Shown here piece by piece: positions 1 to 9,231 of a stretch of DNA of 64,000 nt. The DNA is from Neomesorhizobium sp963726065 (GTDB taxonomy: Bacteria; Pseudomonadota; Alphaproteobacteria; Rhizobiales; Rhizobiaceae). Under the pieces are notes generated by a model, which saw nothing but the letters and a program-made list of their open reading frames with translations, did not search any database and was not told where the DNA came from. Location of the stretch: assembly GCA_963726065.1 (NCBI GenBank), contig CAVSAU010000016.1, positions 752,706 to 816,705 on the forward strand, written 5' to 3'. The first letter of the stretch is position 1, and each line of letters opens with the position of its first letter. A program made the translations under genes and the position numbers.

Positions 1-442
1 TTTGCGAACCAGTCAACCATGCTGTTACCCGCTCATGTGGCGACGACCGGCGATGTTGTCGGTCGTTCTATTGATCGGAATTGGACAGCAGCACCAGCGG
101 AGCCGATTGGACCAAGCCCGCCGTGAGCCACAACGGGACAGCTGCCGGTGAACGCCCATGCGGCAAGAGGCTGTTCGACCATTCTCCCTGATGTCCGTTC
201 CCCTCACAAACCGCTAACGCTCGAAGATCGAAGGCGGCGCGATAGCAAACATTGGTTGCAAGAGAAAATGTCAGAGACGAGACAAGAAAAGCCAGTGACA
301 CAGTGTTATATACGGTTAACTGAGGCATCAGTCGGCCGTTTCGATTGCATTTGCTTATCGTCGGAGTATCCTCCCCAAAACGCTCGAAGACTTGGCGTGT
401 ATAATGTGCGGGTACAATCGCGAGTAATGAGGGAGTGCAGGA
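1..442. other. Left-edge region without a convincing gene
   Basis: Open frames exist on both strands but they have arginine/serine-rich, non-homologous translations, and I recognise none. A TATAAT hexamer lies at 400-405, about 38 bases before the first credible start at 443. I see no good -35 box at the right spacing, so it is only a possible -10 element for the downstream membrane-protein/HlyD pair. Confidence 0.4.
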
Positions 443-963
443 ATGTCCGAGGCAATGCACCCTGCGGCCCCGCATTATCTGCCATCGTTCATAACAGGCC
501 CCGGCGAAACCGATGTGTTGTTCACTGGGGTGGTGATCTTCCTTGTTCTAGCTGTCATGGGGCTCGGAAGCTTATACTTCTGGCTCCACGCCTTGCCGGA
601 ACGCATGTCCCACGGCGCAGGTCAGCGCCAATTCCAGTTGGTGGCGGTCCTCTCGCTGCTCGCTCTGTTCACCCACATACAAGCGTTCTGGATTGCCGCG
701 TTGCTGCTTGCGCTCTCGTTCCTGTACCTGACTTCTGGACGCCGTTGGCCAGCATGGCCAACTCGCTCACCAAAATGGCAATGAGGTGGTCTCGCTCCGC
801 GGCCGATAGGCAACACGAAGCCAACCTTGAGCCAAAAGCAGCCCCTCATATCGGCAAGGAAATAAACGGAAGTGACCTTCGCGACGAAATGCCGTCGACT
901 CGCGTAGCTGCAGCCTCCGACGATCAATTTCAGGTCGCCGCGGCGGGAGTGCGCAAGCAATGA
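443..963 (+). CDS. Small inner-membrane protein paired with HlyD adaptor (frameshifted near 733)
   Basis: The first frame (ATG 443, purine-rich GGGAG/AGGA upstream) encodes two hydrophobic helices separated by a LPERM loop, then a second helix ending ALLLALSFLYLT. There it leaves its expected course. The next frame continues with DFWTPLASMANSLTKMA and runs to a TGA at 961-963 that overlaps the HlyD start as ATGA. The two-TM layout and position resemble small proteins (YiaW/YibI type, DUF3302-like) found beside HlyD-family adaptors. That the real C-terminus lies in the second frame is my inference from the ATGA coupling and the sensible peptide. Whether the shift is natural or a read error cannot be told here. 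Confidence 0.6.
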
Positions 964-2195
964 TTGAGGTTCTACTTTGCTCGGTGTTGACCGTTCTTCC
1001 GGATTTTCTGATCCGGAGGTTCGTGCAGGGAAAGAGGATTGGTCATGAGATCACCCTCTTTTCCGTGTGGTACGAGCTACGATACGGAATTACAGCATGT
1101 ATTGGTCTGACTATAGTTCTACTGACACTTATTCTTTACTACCATCCATCGACGAGCAGCGCGGTCTCATTGTATCGCACGATCCCCATTCTCCCCGAGG
1201 GTTCCGGCCGCGTTGAGGAGGTTTATGTAAAACTGAGAGACCGGGTCGAAGCAGGCGATCGCATCTTCAGGCTCGACAGCTCGGAGCAGGAGGCGGCCCT
1301 GGAGACGGCGCGCCAGCGTATATCAGAGATAGACGCTCAGTTCGAACTGGCCAAGACCGAGTTGGCCGGGGCCGATGCGCGGATCCAGGAAGCCCAGAGC
1401 GCCTATCAGCAAGCACTCGATGAATTTGAAACCAAGTCCGAGTTGCAAAGGCGTAGTGCTTCTACCGTTGCCGAACGGGAAATCGAAAGACTCGCCAACC
1501 TGGTTGACGGGCGCAAAGCCTCCGTTTCGGCTGTCATGGCTAGCAAACAGGCCGTCGAGACCCAGATTACTTCCGTTCTGCCGGCGCAGAAAAAAAGCGC
1601 GGAAGCCTCGCTGGCGCAGGCCCAGGTCGAAGTGGACAAGACTGTCGTATATGCAGGCGTCGCAGGCACGCTCGAACAATTCACGCTTCGCAAGGGTGAT
1701 ATCGTCAATCCCCTGATGCGGCCTGCCGGCGTCCTCATCCCAACCGACGCCGGCAGGAAGGCGCTGATCGCAGGCTTTGGCCAGCTCGAAGCCCAGGTCA
1801 TGAAAGTCGGCATGGTCGCCGAAGCGACATGCATTTCAAAGCCGATGGCCATCATTCCAATGGTCGTAACCGAGGTCCAGGATCTGATCGCAGCAGGTCA
1901 GGTGCGGGCGTCGGACCAGCTTATCGATGCCCAGCAGATCGTCAGGCCTGGGACGATAACCGTGTTTCTGGAACCACTTTTTGAAGGTGGCTTCGACGGC
2001 GTTCCGCCGGGCAGCAGTTGCATCGCCAATGCTTACACCAACAATCACGACCGCTTTGCCGAGGGGAACTTGGGAACAGTACAATGGGTGTTCCTGCACA
2101 TCATAGATACCGTCGGCCTGGTGCATGCAATTATACTGAGGTTCCAGGCGCTCCTTCTTCCCGTGCAAACGCTTATCTTTACCGGCGGCCACTGA
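960..2195 (+). CDS. HlyD-family periplasmic adaptor / membrane-fusion protein
   Basis: 411 residues. An N-terminal membrane segment (about residues 42-62) is followed by a split biotinyl-lipoyl domain (around GSGRVEEVYVKLRDRVEAGD), a long coiled-coil hairpin rich in Ala/Glu/Gln (about 110-220), the returning half-lipoyl motif near VYAGVAGTLEQFTLRKGD, and a beta-barrel domain. This is the EmrA/YibH/YiaV-like layout of proteins that bridge an inner-membrane exporter to the outer membrane. The start overlaps the preceding gene's stop as ATGA, so the two are probably translated together. No transporter subunit or TolC gene is adjacent, so the exporter partner is unknown. The C-terminal end has extra hydrophobic segments (VFLHIIDTVGLVHAIILRF), unusual for a classical EmrA. 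Confidence 0.8.
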   Translation: MIEVLLCSVLTVLPDFLIRRFVQGKRIGHEITLFSVWYELRYGITACIGLTIVLLTLILYYHPSTSSAVSLYRTIPILPEGSGRVEEVYVKLRDRVEAGDRIFRLDSSEQEAALETARQRISEIDAQFELAKTELAGADARIQEAQSAYQQALDEFETKSELQRRSASTVAEREIERLANLVDGRKASVSAVMASKQAVETQITSVLPAQKKSAEASLAQAQVEVDKTVVYAGVAGTLEQFTLRKGDIVNPLMRPAGVLIPTDAGRKALIAGFGQLEAQVMKVGMVAEATCISKPMAIIPMVVTEVQDLIAAGQVRASDQLIDAQQIVRPGTITVFLEPLFEGGFDGVPPGSSCIANAYTNNHDRFAEGNLGTVQWVFLHIIDTVGLVHAIILRFQALLLPVQTLIFTGGH

Positions 2196-2331
2196 AGCGA
2201 TGACACCGAGCCGGTGCTGCATGCTCGTATTCGCCACGTTGAATTTCCGCTCGTCTCACGTTCCGCTAGCCCGGCGCGGGTAAACGACTTCGACGTAACG
2301 AATTGCAACGCAACGGTGAAGGGGAAATTCA

Positions 2332-2712
2332 TTGGCTGGAGAAATATCTCCCAAGCACCGATCACGACGGATGAGGCGCACGTTCTTTCGTGTGCTCCTA
2401 CAGCAACTGCGTGTCCTGTGGCCGATCTTTTCCGGCATATTCCTCGCCATGATGGCAGCAGGCCTTATCATCGGCCGCATAGAGAACTGGCGGGTCGATG
2501 AAGCTCTTTATTTCACTTTCGTGACGGGGCTTACGATCGGTTACGGCGATTATGCTCCGCAACATCTTTTTAGCCGGTTGCTGGCGGTAGCCATCGGCTT
2601 CGCGGGTATCGTGGTGACGGGGCTTGTTGCTGCGGTCGCAGTGCAGGCGCTGAAGGCCACAAACCGCGATCCCCTAGACGAAGGCAGACAAAATGGGCCC
2701 CTTGCTGAATGA
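2332..2712 (+). CDS. Two-TM potassium channel (ion_trans_2 family)
   Basis: 126 residues with two hydrophobic helices flanking a pore loop whose filter reads TIGYGD, the K+-selectivity signature (family knowledge: tetrameric KcsA-like channels). No cytoplasmic RCK/TrkA domain is present, so gating must come from elsewhere. The TTG at 2332 has GAAGGGG about 7 bases upstream; an in-frame ATG at 2371 with a weaker site is the alternative and would remove 13 basic residues. Its last 20 bases overlap the exchanger gene, so channel and exchanger are probably co-translated and may jointly adjust membrane potential and cations. Confidence 0.8.
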   Translation: MAGEISPKHRSRRMRRTFFRVLLQQLRVLWPIFSGIFLAMMAAGLIIGRIENWRVDEALYFTFVTGLTIGYGDYAPQHLFSRLLAVAIGFAGIVVTGLVAAVAVQALKATNRDPLDEGRQNGPLAE

Positions 2713-3784
2713 GATCCGCTCCAATGCCGTTCTCTGGCTGCTGCTGTTTGTTCCGGTGGTGTTCATTGTCAGATTTTTTGACCCGGAAGCACATACACTG
2801 CTCTTCGTGCTTTCAGTGTTGGCGATCTTGCCGCTGGCCACATTGCTGAGCGCCGCAACCGAAGCGGTGGCATCCAAGACCGGGGATTCAGTTGGTGGTC
2901 TGCTCAACGCCACGCTGGGAAATCTGACAGAGCTGGTCATTGCATTAACTGCACTGCATGCCGGTCAGTACACCTTGGTAAAGGCTTCCATCGCTGGAGC
3001 TATTGTCGCCAACACTTTGTTCATGCTGGGTGTTTCGTTTCTGCTTGGCGGCCTCAAATACCATGTCCAGGTCTACAACCGGGAGAGCGCCCGGCTGCAA
3101 ACGAGCCTGCTGCTTCTCGCCACCATCGCAATGGTCACACCATCGATGGTATCCCACGTCGATGCCCTGGATACCTCGACCTTCACGCAGCAACTGAGCG
3201 TTGGTCTGTCGGTAATCCTGGTCGGCACTTATGCGATGGGCCTGTTTTTTTCACTCAAGTCCCACCGGGAACTTTTTGCTGGCGCCGCACATGCGGAGGC
3301 AGGCGAAGAAACTTGGCCCATGGGACTTGCGCTCGCGACGCTGGCTGGCGTCACGGTCCTCGTAGCCTTGGTAAGTGAAGTGTTCGTTGAGTCCGTGCAG
3401 CGGGCGGCCGTCACGCTGGGCATGACCCCGGCATTTGTAGGTTTTGTCGTCGTTGCATTAGTGGGCGGCTCGGCCGAGATGGCATCGGCATTCTCCGGCG
3501 CGCGCAAGAACCGGCTGGACCTGAGTGTTGGCATTGCGCTCGGGGCCGCGGCGCAGATCGCGCTCTTCGTGGCGCCAATGATGGTCTTCCTCAGCTATGT
3601 CATTGGCCCGGCGCCTATGGACCTGCTGTTTTGGCCGGGGGCCGTCGCCATGGTGCTCATTGCAACGATAACCGCATCGCTGTTGACCAGTGGCGGACGG
3701 TCTGCATGGTTCGTCGGGGTGCTGCTGATAATGGTCTATGTGATTTTTGCCATGACGATCTACCTGCTTCCACCTCCAATCTAG
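2693..3784 (+). CDS. Calcium/proton exchanger, CaxA/ChaA type
   Basis: 363 residues, about 11 predicted membrane helices. Both alpha-repeat signatures of the CAX family are visible: GNLTELVIALTAL near residue 75 and GGSAEMASAFSGARKNRLDL near 262, each with the acidic residue that coordinates the cation. The family exchanges Ca2+ (sometimes Na+ or K+) for protons at the inner membrane. It starts inside the preceding channel gene, which indicates translational coupling. Length matches bacterial CaxA proteins. Which cation it moves is not visible from sequence. Confidence 0.88.
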   Translation: MGPLLNEIRSNAVLWLLLFVPVVFIVRFFDPEAHTLLFVLSVLAILPLATLLSAATEAVASKTGDSVGGLLNATLGNLTELVIALTALHAGQYTLVKASIAGAIVANTLFMLGVSFLLGGLKYHVQVYNRESARLQTSLLLLATIAMVTPSMVSHVDALDTSTFTQQLSVGLSVILVGTYAMGLFFSLKSHRELFAGAAHAEAGEETWPMGLALATLAGVTVLVALVSEVFVESVQRAAVTLGMTPAFVGFVVVALVGGSAEMASAFSGARKNRLDLSVGIALGAAAQIALFVAPMMVFLSYVIGPAPMDLLFWPGAVAMVLIATITASLLTSGGRSAWFVGVLLIMVYVIFAMTIYLLPPPI

Positions 3785-3825
3785 AAAGCCGGTTGAGCGT
3801 CAGGGTTTGTTTGGAGGGGTTGGTA

Positions 3826-4917
3826 ATGGACCCAGTTGGTGCGCCTCACCTCGTCAATCCGCGCCAGGATCTCACGCGCGTGACGCTTGGGGTGCTGTTC
3901 ATCGGCAGTCTAATCATTGCCAGCCTTTGGGTTTTGAAACCGTTTCTGCCGGCGATCGTCTGGGCTGCCACATTGGTGCTCGCAACCTGGCCACTTATGC
4001 TTTGGTTGCAAGGCCATACCGGAAATCGCCGCGTTCTTGCGGTCCTGATCATGACGTCGACCCTGCTGTTGCTTGTGATCGTACCCATTTGGCTGGCGCT
4101 CAGCACGGTCATCACAAATATCGACAAGGTTGGCGACCTCGTTCGGTCGATCCTTTCGCTACGGCTGCCAACGCCACCTGCCTGGCTTGCGGAAGTACCA
4201 CTCGTCGGAGCACGCGCCGCTGAAGCTTGGGGAAAGCTCAACTCGGCCGGCATGGAGGAATTGATCACTCCCTATGCGGGAAAGCTGACCTACTGGTTTG
4301 CATCGGCGACGGGAAGCCTTGGTGGCGTTTTCATCCACTTCCTGCTGACAACGGGAATCGCCGCGGTCATGTATTCGGGAGGTGAACGCGCCGCTGCCAC
4401 CGCAATCCTGTTCGGACGCCGGCTAGGCGGTATTCGTGGAGAGACTGCCGTGGTGTTGGCCGGCCAGGCGATCCGCGCCGTGGCCTTGGGCGTGGTGGTG
4501 ACCGCCGTTGCGCAGAGCGCTGTGGCCGGCATCGGGTTGGCCGTTGCGGGCGTACCCTATGCTGGTGTGCTCATGGCATTGATCTTTATATTGTGCCTGA
4601 TCCAACTCGGTCCCATCCTGGTAATGGCGCCGGCAATAATCTGGCTGTATTCGTCAGGCGATTCACTGTGGGCTACAGTGTTGTTGATCTTTGCGGTTGT
4701 CGCAGCGACGATGGATCAGTTCATCCGCCCTGTCTTGATCCGCAGGGGCGCGGATCTTCCCATGTTGCTTATTCTGGCCGGTGTTATTGGCGGCCTTGTG
4801 GGGTTTGGCATGCTGGGAATCTTTATAGGTCCTACCGTGCTTGCGGTCGCCTACACGCTGCTCAAGGCTTGGCTAGACGACCATCCGGACGGACGCGCTG
4901 CGTCTATCCCGACATGA
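3826..4917 (+). CDS. AI-2E / PerM-family permease
   Basis: 363 residues from the ATG at 3826, chosen because GGAGGGG sits 6 bases upstream; an upstream in-frame extension to 3631 overlaps the exchanger and looks non-coding. Around eight membrane helices, with the family's long middle periplasmic segment (PAWLAEVPLVG...) and the C-terminal PVLIRRGADLPMLLILAGVIGG block that is diagnostic of AI-2E exporters (PF01594). The family includes AI-2 exporters and Na+/H+ antiporters, so substrate remains open. It lies 41 bases after the exchanger and probably belongs to the same operon. Confidence 0.85.
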   Translation: MDPVGAPHLVNPRQDLTRVTLGVLFIGSLIIASLWVLKPFLPAIVWAATLVLATWPLMLWLQGHTGNRRVLAVLIMTSTLLLLVIVPIWLALSTVITNIDKVGDLVRSILSLRLPTPPAWLAEVPLVGARAAEAWGKLNSAGMEELITPYAGKLTYWFASATGSLGGVFIHFLLTTGIAAVMYSGGERAAATAILFGRRLGGIRGETAVVLAGQAIRAVALGVVVTAVAQSAVAGIGLAVAGVPYAGVLMALIFILCLIQLGPILVMAPAIIWLYSSGDSLWATVLLIFAVVAATMDQFIRPVLIRRGADLPMLLILAGVIGGLVGFGMLGIFIGPTVLAVAYTLLKAWLDDHPDGRAASIPT

Positions 4918-4951
4918 TGGGCAGCAACAAAGGCATCTCAAGGATCAAGGA

Positions 4952-5332
4952 TCAACGCTGCAAGTCATATGCTTGGCCCGCAGTTCTTAGTTGCTCGAGT
5001 GTTTTTCCGGAGCAACTTCCCGACCATTCACCGCCTACTGGCGTGGCCTTACCTGTTATGGTGATCGTGCCGGCCTGGTTATCGGGCGACATATAGACCG
5101 CTGCCCCGTCTGGGTCAATTTTGGATAAATAATAAGCACGAACAACCCCGCCTAGTTCACAACGCACCAAAACGGGAAAGTCCTCGAACGATGCCTCTTG
5201 GGCGTGTGCACTCGGGCTGCACATCCCAGCAAGGGAAGATTGGGCGATGGCAACAAAAAGTATCCTTCTGAATAGATGGAGCGGCTTCAGGAAAATACCA
5301 TCAACAGGCAAAATATGGCTCATGATTACCAT
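4952..5332 (-). CDS. Small secreted protein of unknown function
   Basis: 126 residues. A hydrophobic N-terminal stretch ends in an AHA-type signal-peptidase site near residue 44 (SPSAHAQ), giving a mature protein of about 80 residues with two cysteines (VRCELGG and GSCSGKT) that could form a disulphide. The body is beta-like with no motif I recognise. It converges on the AI-2E permease gene (34-base gap). An internal Met (MSHILPV, residue 4) is an alternative start. Function unknown. Confidence 0.6.
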   Translation of the reverse strand: MVIMSHILPVDGIFLKPLHLFRRILFVAIAQSSLAGMCSPSAHAQEASFEDFPVLVRCELGGVVRAYYLSKIDPDGAAVYMSPDNQAGTITITGKATPVGGEWSGSCSGKTLEQLRTAGQAYDLQR

Positions 5333-5489
5333 CCCTTGACCACCCGGTGCGACTAGGTCGAAAGCCGCGTGTGCCCCGTTCTATCAACTCAGTTTCATCT
5401 ATTAACCGTTATGGCGAAACCGGCTTTAAATCTTCGCACGATTGGCAACTTCGAACCAGAGGGCGTTTCGCCGGCCGTCATCGTCTCGA

Positions 5490-6323
5490 TCAATGCGAAA
5501 GCAGAATTGGCAGACGAACGTCCCTGAGGATGCCATTGGTGACCCCACCGAGAACAAAATCCCTAAGTCTGGTATGACCGAACGCCCCCATGACCATCAG
5601 GTCGGCGCCGATTTCTAGCGCGCGATCCTGAAGTGCCACGTCGATCGGGCCATCTTCGGTTCCGAAGGACATAGCCTCGGCCGAAAGCCCGCGTGCGTTA
5701 AGCCCTTGAGCCAGGCGTTCAGCGGCATTCGTCTCTGATAGGGGCTTCTCGTCCGTCACAGTAAGCACAGTAATCCTGGAGGCGCGCCGCAACACTTCAT
5801 GTGCATCCGCCACTGCGCGCGCCGCAACGCGACTGCCGTCCCAGGCAATGGCAACATTTCTCAGCTCCCTCCGCGGATCGACCTCCGGCAACAGGATCGT
5901 TGGCCTTCCCGACCCGAATATGATGGCTTCTGCCGTCAACCTGGTCGAGGGATTGTTGGCCCAGGCGCAAAGCACGAAATCATGATAGCGCGCTTCGATT
6001 GCAGCGGTGTCATTGAGCAAGGTAGCGTTCGAGGCGACCGCGCCTGTGATTGTGTCAACGCCTGCCTGTTTCGCTTCCTCCACCAGCTTTGCCAGAAACG
6101 CTTCTCCCCGATCCCGGCACTGGGCTTCGGCTTCCCGGGTCATTTTGGAAACGTCGACCAGCTTCCGCGACAGCGCATTCGAGATGGATCGGACCTCTAC
6201 GTTGATAGCCAGGGCATGCAGCTGCGCGCCAAGGGCCGCCGCCATGGCGAGCGCTCCAGGAATAGCCGCCTCAGGACTGGGGTCAGGGTAGGTGATGACG
6301 GGAAGCAGGGTTGTAGTTCTCAT
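5490..6323 (-). CDS. Tandem universal stress protein (UspA family)
   Basis: 277 residues forming two Usp-like halves. The second half carries the ATP-binding pattern G-x2-G-x9-G-x-T (GAFGHTRLRDFVLGGVTNGIL, residues about 250-270); the first half lacks a clear copy. Double Usp proteins act in the cytoplasm in stress and stationary-phase survival. Start ATG at 6323 with a weak AGGCGG site. It sits with ion-transport and envelope-stress genes, which fits a stress-response context. Confidence 0.87.
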   Translation of the reverse strand: MRTTTLLPVITYPDPSPEAAIPGALAMAAALGAQLHALAINVEVRSISNALSRKLVDVSKMTREAEAQCRDRGEAFLAKLVEEAKQAGVDTITGAVASNATLLNDTAAIEARYHDFVLCAWANNPSTRLTAEAIIFGSGRPTILLPEVDPRRELRNVAIAWDGSRVAARAVADAHEVLRRASRITVLTVTDEKPLSETNAAERLAQGLNARGLSAEAMSFGTEDGPIDVALQDRALEIGADLMVMGAFGHTRLRDFVLGGVTNGILRDVRLPILLSH

Positions 6324-6399
6324 TGGGAGCCGCCTTCTGAGTGCGGGGTAGGCAACATGCGTCTAGTCCGAAGGCACATCCGGGATGCGCATCGTCCGC

Positions 6400-7350
6400 T
6401 CATTCCCCCGGATCGTTGACGACGGCCCAGCCATCATCGGGATCAAACCTCGTGATCTTTTCGACAAGCGCCGCCGTATCAGATCCCAGGTCCTTTTCGT
6501 AGACGGTTCCGTACTGGTTCACCACGAAGGTCATGATGCCTGTGCGGTCGTATTCGGCTGGCGCGGCGAGGAGCGCAAAGCCGCCAATCATGTTGCCGTT
6601 GACGACATAGTCGTACTGGCCGCCTGCGACATTTGCCCCCTGGCCGTTCAATATGCGGTAGCGGTAGCCGAAGTACCCATCCTCGGCGGCGGTCGCCAAC
6701 TCGGCCTGGCTGATCAGCGAACCAAAGGGACTTTCCGGCACACCGTCGCCGGGTTCCCAGTATAGGCCGTCATAGGTTTCGGGCGTGCTGATCAGCTTCT
6801 GCGCGTATTCGCTAACGCCGTCCTCGTCCCAGTCGGTTTCCTTGTAATCCTCCTGGGCATCGATATAGGCGCGCATATTGGCGACGGTGGTCAGTTCGTT
6901 CTCGCCGATCCTGCGGTTGATGACTTCTTCCAGCCCAGCGATAGTATCGAACGCCCATTTGCCCTCTGTCTGCACAACCGGGAACGGAAACGGCCACACC
7001 TTGTCGCCGAGAACGAGTGTCTTGAGGTCGGGATCAGTCTCCTTGACTCCAATCGACTGTGCCGCAGCCTGCTTGATCTCACCGAAGCTTTCGTCGATCT
7101 CCTTGGACTTGGCCACCTCGGTAGGCTCAAGCCCCAGGAGCAATGCGACCGCCTCCTTGTCATTCGCCGCGAGCCCACTGCGGAACGCTTCGACGAGTTC
7201 GTCGAGCGTGGCGAAGGACGGTGGTGCCTCGCCGATGAAGGACTCGAAATCCTTCACCGTGTTCGGTTCTGCTTCCTGGCTGCTGCCTGCCGAAAGCGTG
7301 AGAACACTGAGCGAGAGGGCGAGAGTTGCAGTGATGAGGTACCGGTTCAT
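6400..7350 (-). CDS. DUF2950 family secreted protein
   Basis: 316 residues from the ATG at 7350 (AGGA 9 bases upstream); a longer frame to 7386 lacks a ribosome site. A signal peptide (ALSLSVLTLSAGSSQ) is followed by motifs I associate with DUF2950: DGYFGYRYRILNGQG, GGQYDYVVNGNMIGGFALLAAPAEY and a C-terminal NQYGTVYEKDLG. Function of the family is not established; members are predicted periplasmic and commonly lie next to DUF3300 proteins, as here (49 bases apart, same strand). Confidence 0.85.
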   Translation of the reverse strand: MNRYLITATLALSLSVLTLSAGSSQEAEPNTVKDFESFIGEAPPSFATLDELVEAFRSGLAANDKEAVALLLGLEPTEVAKSKEIDESFGEIKQAAAQSIGVKETDPDLKTLVLGDKVWPFPFPVVQTEGKWAFDTIAGLEEVINRRIGENELTTVANMRAYIDAQEDYKETDWDEDGVSEYAQKLISTPETYDGLYWEPGDGVPESPFGSLISQAELATAAEDGYFGYRYRILNGQGANVAGGQYDYVVNGNMIGGFALLAAPAEYDRTGIMTFVVNQYGTVYEKDLGSDTAALVEKITRFDPDDGWAVVNDPGE

Positions 7351-7398
7351 GGTCGTGTTCCTGTAAGGTGCAACAGCAAGCGGCAATGCCTCGACACG

Positions 7399-8784
7399 TT
7401 ACCGACGCCTTCCGCCTCCACCTCGTCCGCCTCCACCCCGGTGCATCTGGCGTCCGCCGCCACCCCGGCTCATATGGCGTTGTCCACCGCCTCGGCTGTA
7501 GGCGCCGCGGTTGGAATGGTTGGTGGCGACCCTGCCGGGCCTGGGATTTCCCATCGCCGAGGGCTTGCGCGGCCGGTTGTCCACCCGCGCCGCGGGCTTT
7601 TGTCGAGTTGTCTTCTTCTGCGCCACCTTTTTGGCTGCGGAGGTGTTTATGGCCGACTTCGCCTTCCTTTGCTGGTCCGACACACGTTTTGCATCTGGTC
7701 GCACTGTTCCCGGCTTCGGCAGTTTGGCCTGAGGCCGATCCTTCAATCCTTCGGCGACGTTCTTGCGCACATCCTTGCCCTTCAGATCGTGCGCGCGTGC
7801 CTGCCTTCCCTTGCCCGTCTCCCGGCGCTCCTTGGCCTTGCTGGCAATGTTGTTGAAGTCCTTGCTCTTCAGGTTCTGCTTCAGCTTCTCACGATCGATG
7901 TTCGCGTTCTTGAGATTGAGCTTGGAGCGGTCGATGTTCTTGAGGTCGAGGCCCTTCAGCCTGTCGACGTCGATCTTGTCGATGTCGATCTTGTCGAAGT
8001 CGATATCGATGTTGTCGCCGATGTCGACGTCGAGATCGAGATCGCCACCCCAGGTTCCCCAGTCGTCCCAGTCGACCGCGGCAGCCCAGATCGCACCGGT
8101 AGCGAGCGCGGCCCAGTAAGGCGCGGTCGGATAATAATAGGATGGGTATGGATCGTAGACGATCGGGTTGCCCGCTACGACGTAGTCAGGCTCATAGAGC
8201 ATTTCGGGAGGATAGGTCGGGATATAGACGGTCTGCGGATCGGCAGACTTAATCACGACGTTATCGCCTTCGTTGACGACCTGCACCTGATCAGTCGTCT
8301 TCAGATAATCCTTGGCGACCGCTTCGTCGCGCAATTGCTGGATGGCAACCAGCAGATCTTTCTGCTGGTTGGTGGCCGCGTCCCCCAACTGCTCGGTCCA
8401 TTCGAGATCGTCGTTCATCGTCTTTACGATCTTCGGATAGTTGAGCAGCGAAATCACGCTGCCGTCCCATTTGTCGCTTGGCTCGAGGTCGGGCGACTTT
8501 TCCTTCTCCTCAAGGAAACGCGCCGCCTGCACGATTTGCAGCGGATAGAGCGAGGCCGCGATGGTGAGCGCGACAAGATCGTCAGGATAGAGCGCGATCG
8601 GCGCGGCCAGGATCTTCAGTTCGTCGACCGTCAGTGGCGCGGGTTCCTCACTCTCGACCGCGGCCGATCCGCTGTCGGGCGCCGGCCGGGGAGTGGGTGT
8701 CTGCGCATGTACCGGAAGACCTGACAACATAAGGAGGGCGAGAACTGCGGCGGCTCGGCTTATGTTGAACAGAACATTTTGCAT
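7399..8784 (-). CDS. DUF3300 family secreted protein with Ile/Asp repeats and RGG-like tail
   Basis: 461 residues from the ATG at 8784, chosen because GAGGAG sits just upstream and a signal peptide follows (AVLALLMLSGLPVHAQ). The DUF3300 domain covers roughly residues 50-270 (LAAPIALYPDDLVALTIAASLYP, YLKTTDQVQV, PQTVYIPTYPPEMLYEPDY). After it comes an alternating D-I/D-L stretch (about 7860-8050 on the DNA), then a Lys/Arg-rich linker and a Gly/Arg/His tail (SRGGGQRHMSRGGGG). The order suggests a secreted domain anchored by a charged, possibly polymer- or nucleic-acid-binding tail; that is inference. It precedes the DUF2950 gene and probably shares its transcript. Confidence 0.85.
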   Translation of the reverse strand: MQNVLFNISRAAAVLALLMLSGLPVHAQTPTPRPAPDSGSAAVESEEPAPLTVDELKILAAPIALYPDDLVALTIAASLYPLQIVQAARFLEEKEKSPDLEPSDKWDGSVISLLNYPKIVKTMNDDLEWTEQLGDAATNQQKDLLVAIQQLRDEAVAKDYLKTTDQVQVVNEGDNVVIKSADPQTVYIPTYPPEMLYEPDYVVAGNPIVYDPYPSYYYPTAPYWAALATGAIWAAAVDWDDWGTWGGDLDLDVDIGDNIDIDFDKIDIDKIDVDRLKGLDLKNIDRSKLNLKNANIDREKLKQNLKSKDFNNIASKAKERRETGKGRQARAHDLKGKDVRKNVAEGLKDRPQAKLPKPGTVRPDAKRVSDQQRKAKSAINTSAAKKVAQKKTTRQKPAARVDNRPRKPSAMGNPRPGRVATNHSNRGAYSRGGGQRHMSRGGGGRQMHRGGGGRGGGGRRR

Positions 8785-9231
8785 ACCGACAACTCCTCGC
8801 CTCACCGAGCATGGGCCCCGCCAGATCAGCTGCGACACTGGGCGCGACCACCCCCCCTCGGCTGCCGTCTTGGTACCGAACAGCGGGAATATTGCGCGCA
8901 TGACAAACGCGAAGGCGAAGGCAATTGTCAGCCCGACGGCTGGTTGCCACAACCCCTTCCCGCGCAAGTCTCGTCTAGGTCTCCCTGCGTTCTTACTCTT
9001 GCCAGAGCGGTGGGGCTTTGATGGGCAAGAGCGCCACAGTCTGATCTTGTGGCCTTCGCACGCAAACATCCAAGTCGCATCAGGTTACTTACAGTTATTT
9101 ACGGAACGACAGTGCGTGGCCGGAAGACCAGTGCGAGGCCAAGAAGCGCGCAGAGGCGTTGGCGGCCCCGGCTGTAAGCGGCTATCCAGTGCGGCGGGTT
9201 GCAAGTCACCGCCGCGAAAGCTTTCGCTGTT
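8785..9231. other. 447-base intergenic region upstream of the DUF3300 gene
   Basis: Lies between two minus-strand genes. The minus frame of the DUF3300 gene stays open upstream to 9069 but that extension (arginine-rich, no ribosome site) is not credible coding. I see no RNA gene; the promoter of the DUF3300-DUF2950 pair should be here. Confidence 0.4.

Noticed and set aside
148..963. A single 271-residue gene from 148
   Set aside because: The N-terminal half is Arg/Pro/Cys-rich and non-homologous; only its last part makes sense, as the C-terminus of the gene starting at 443.
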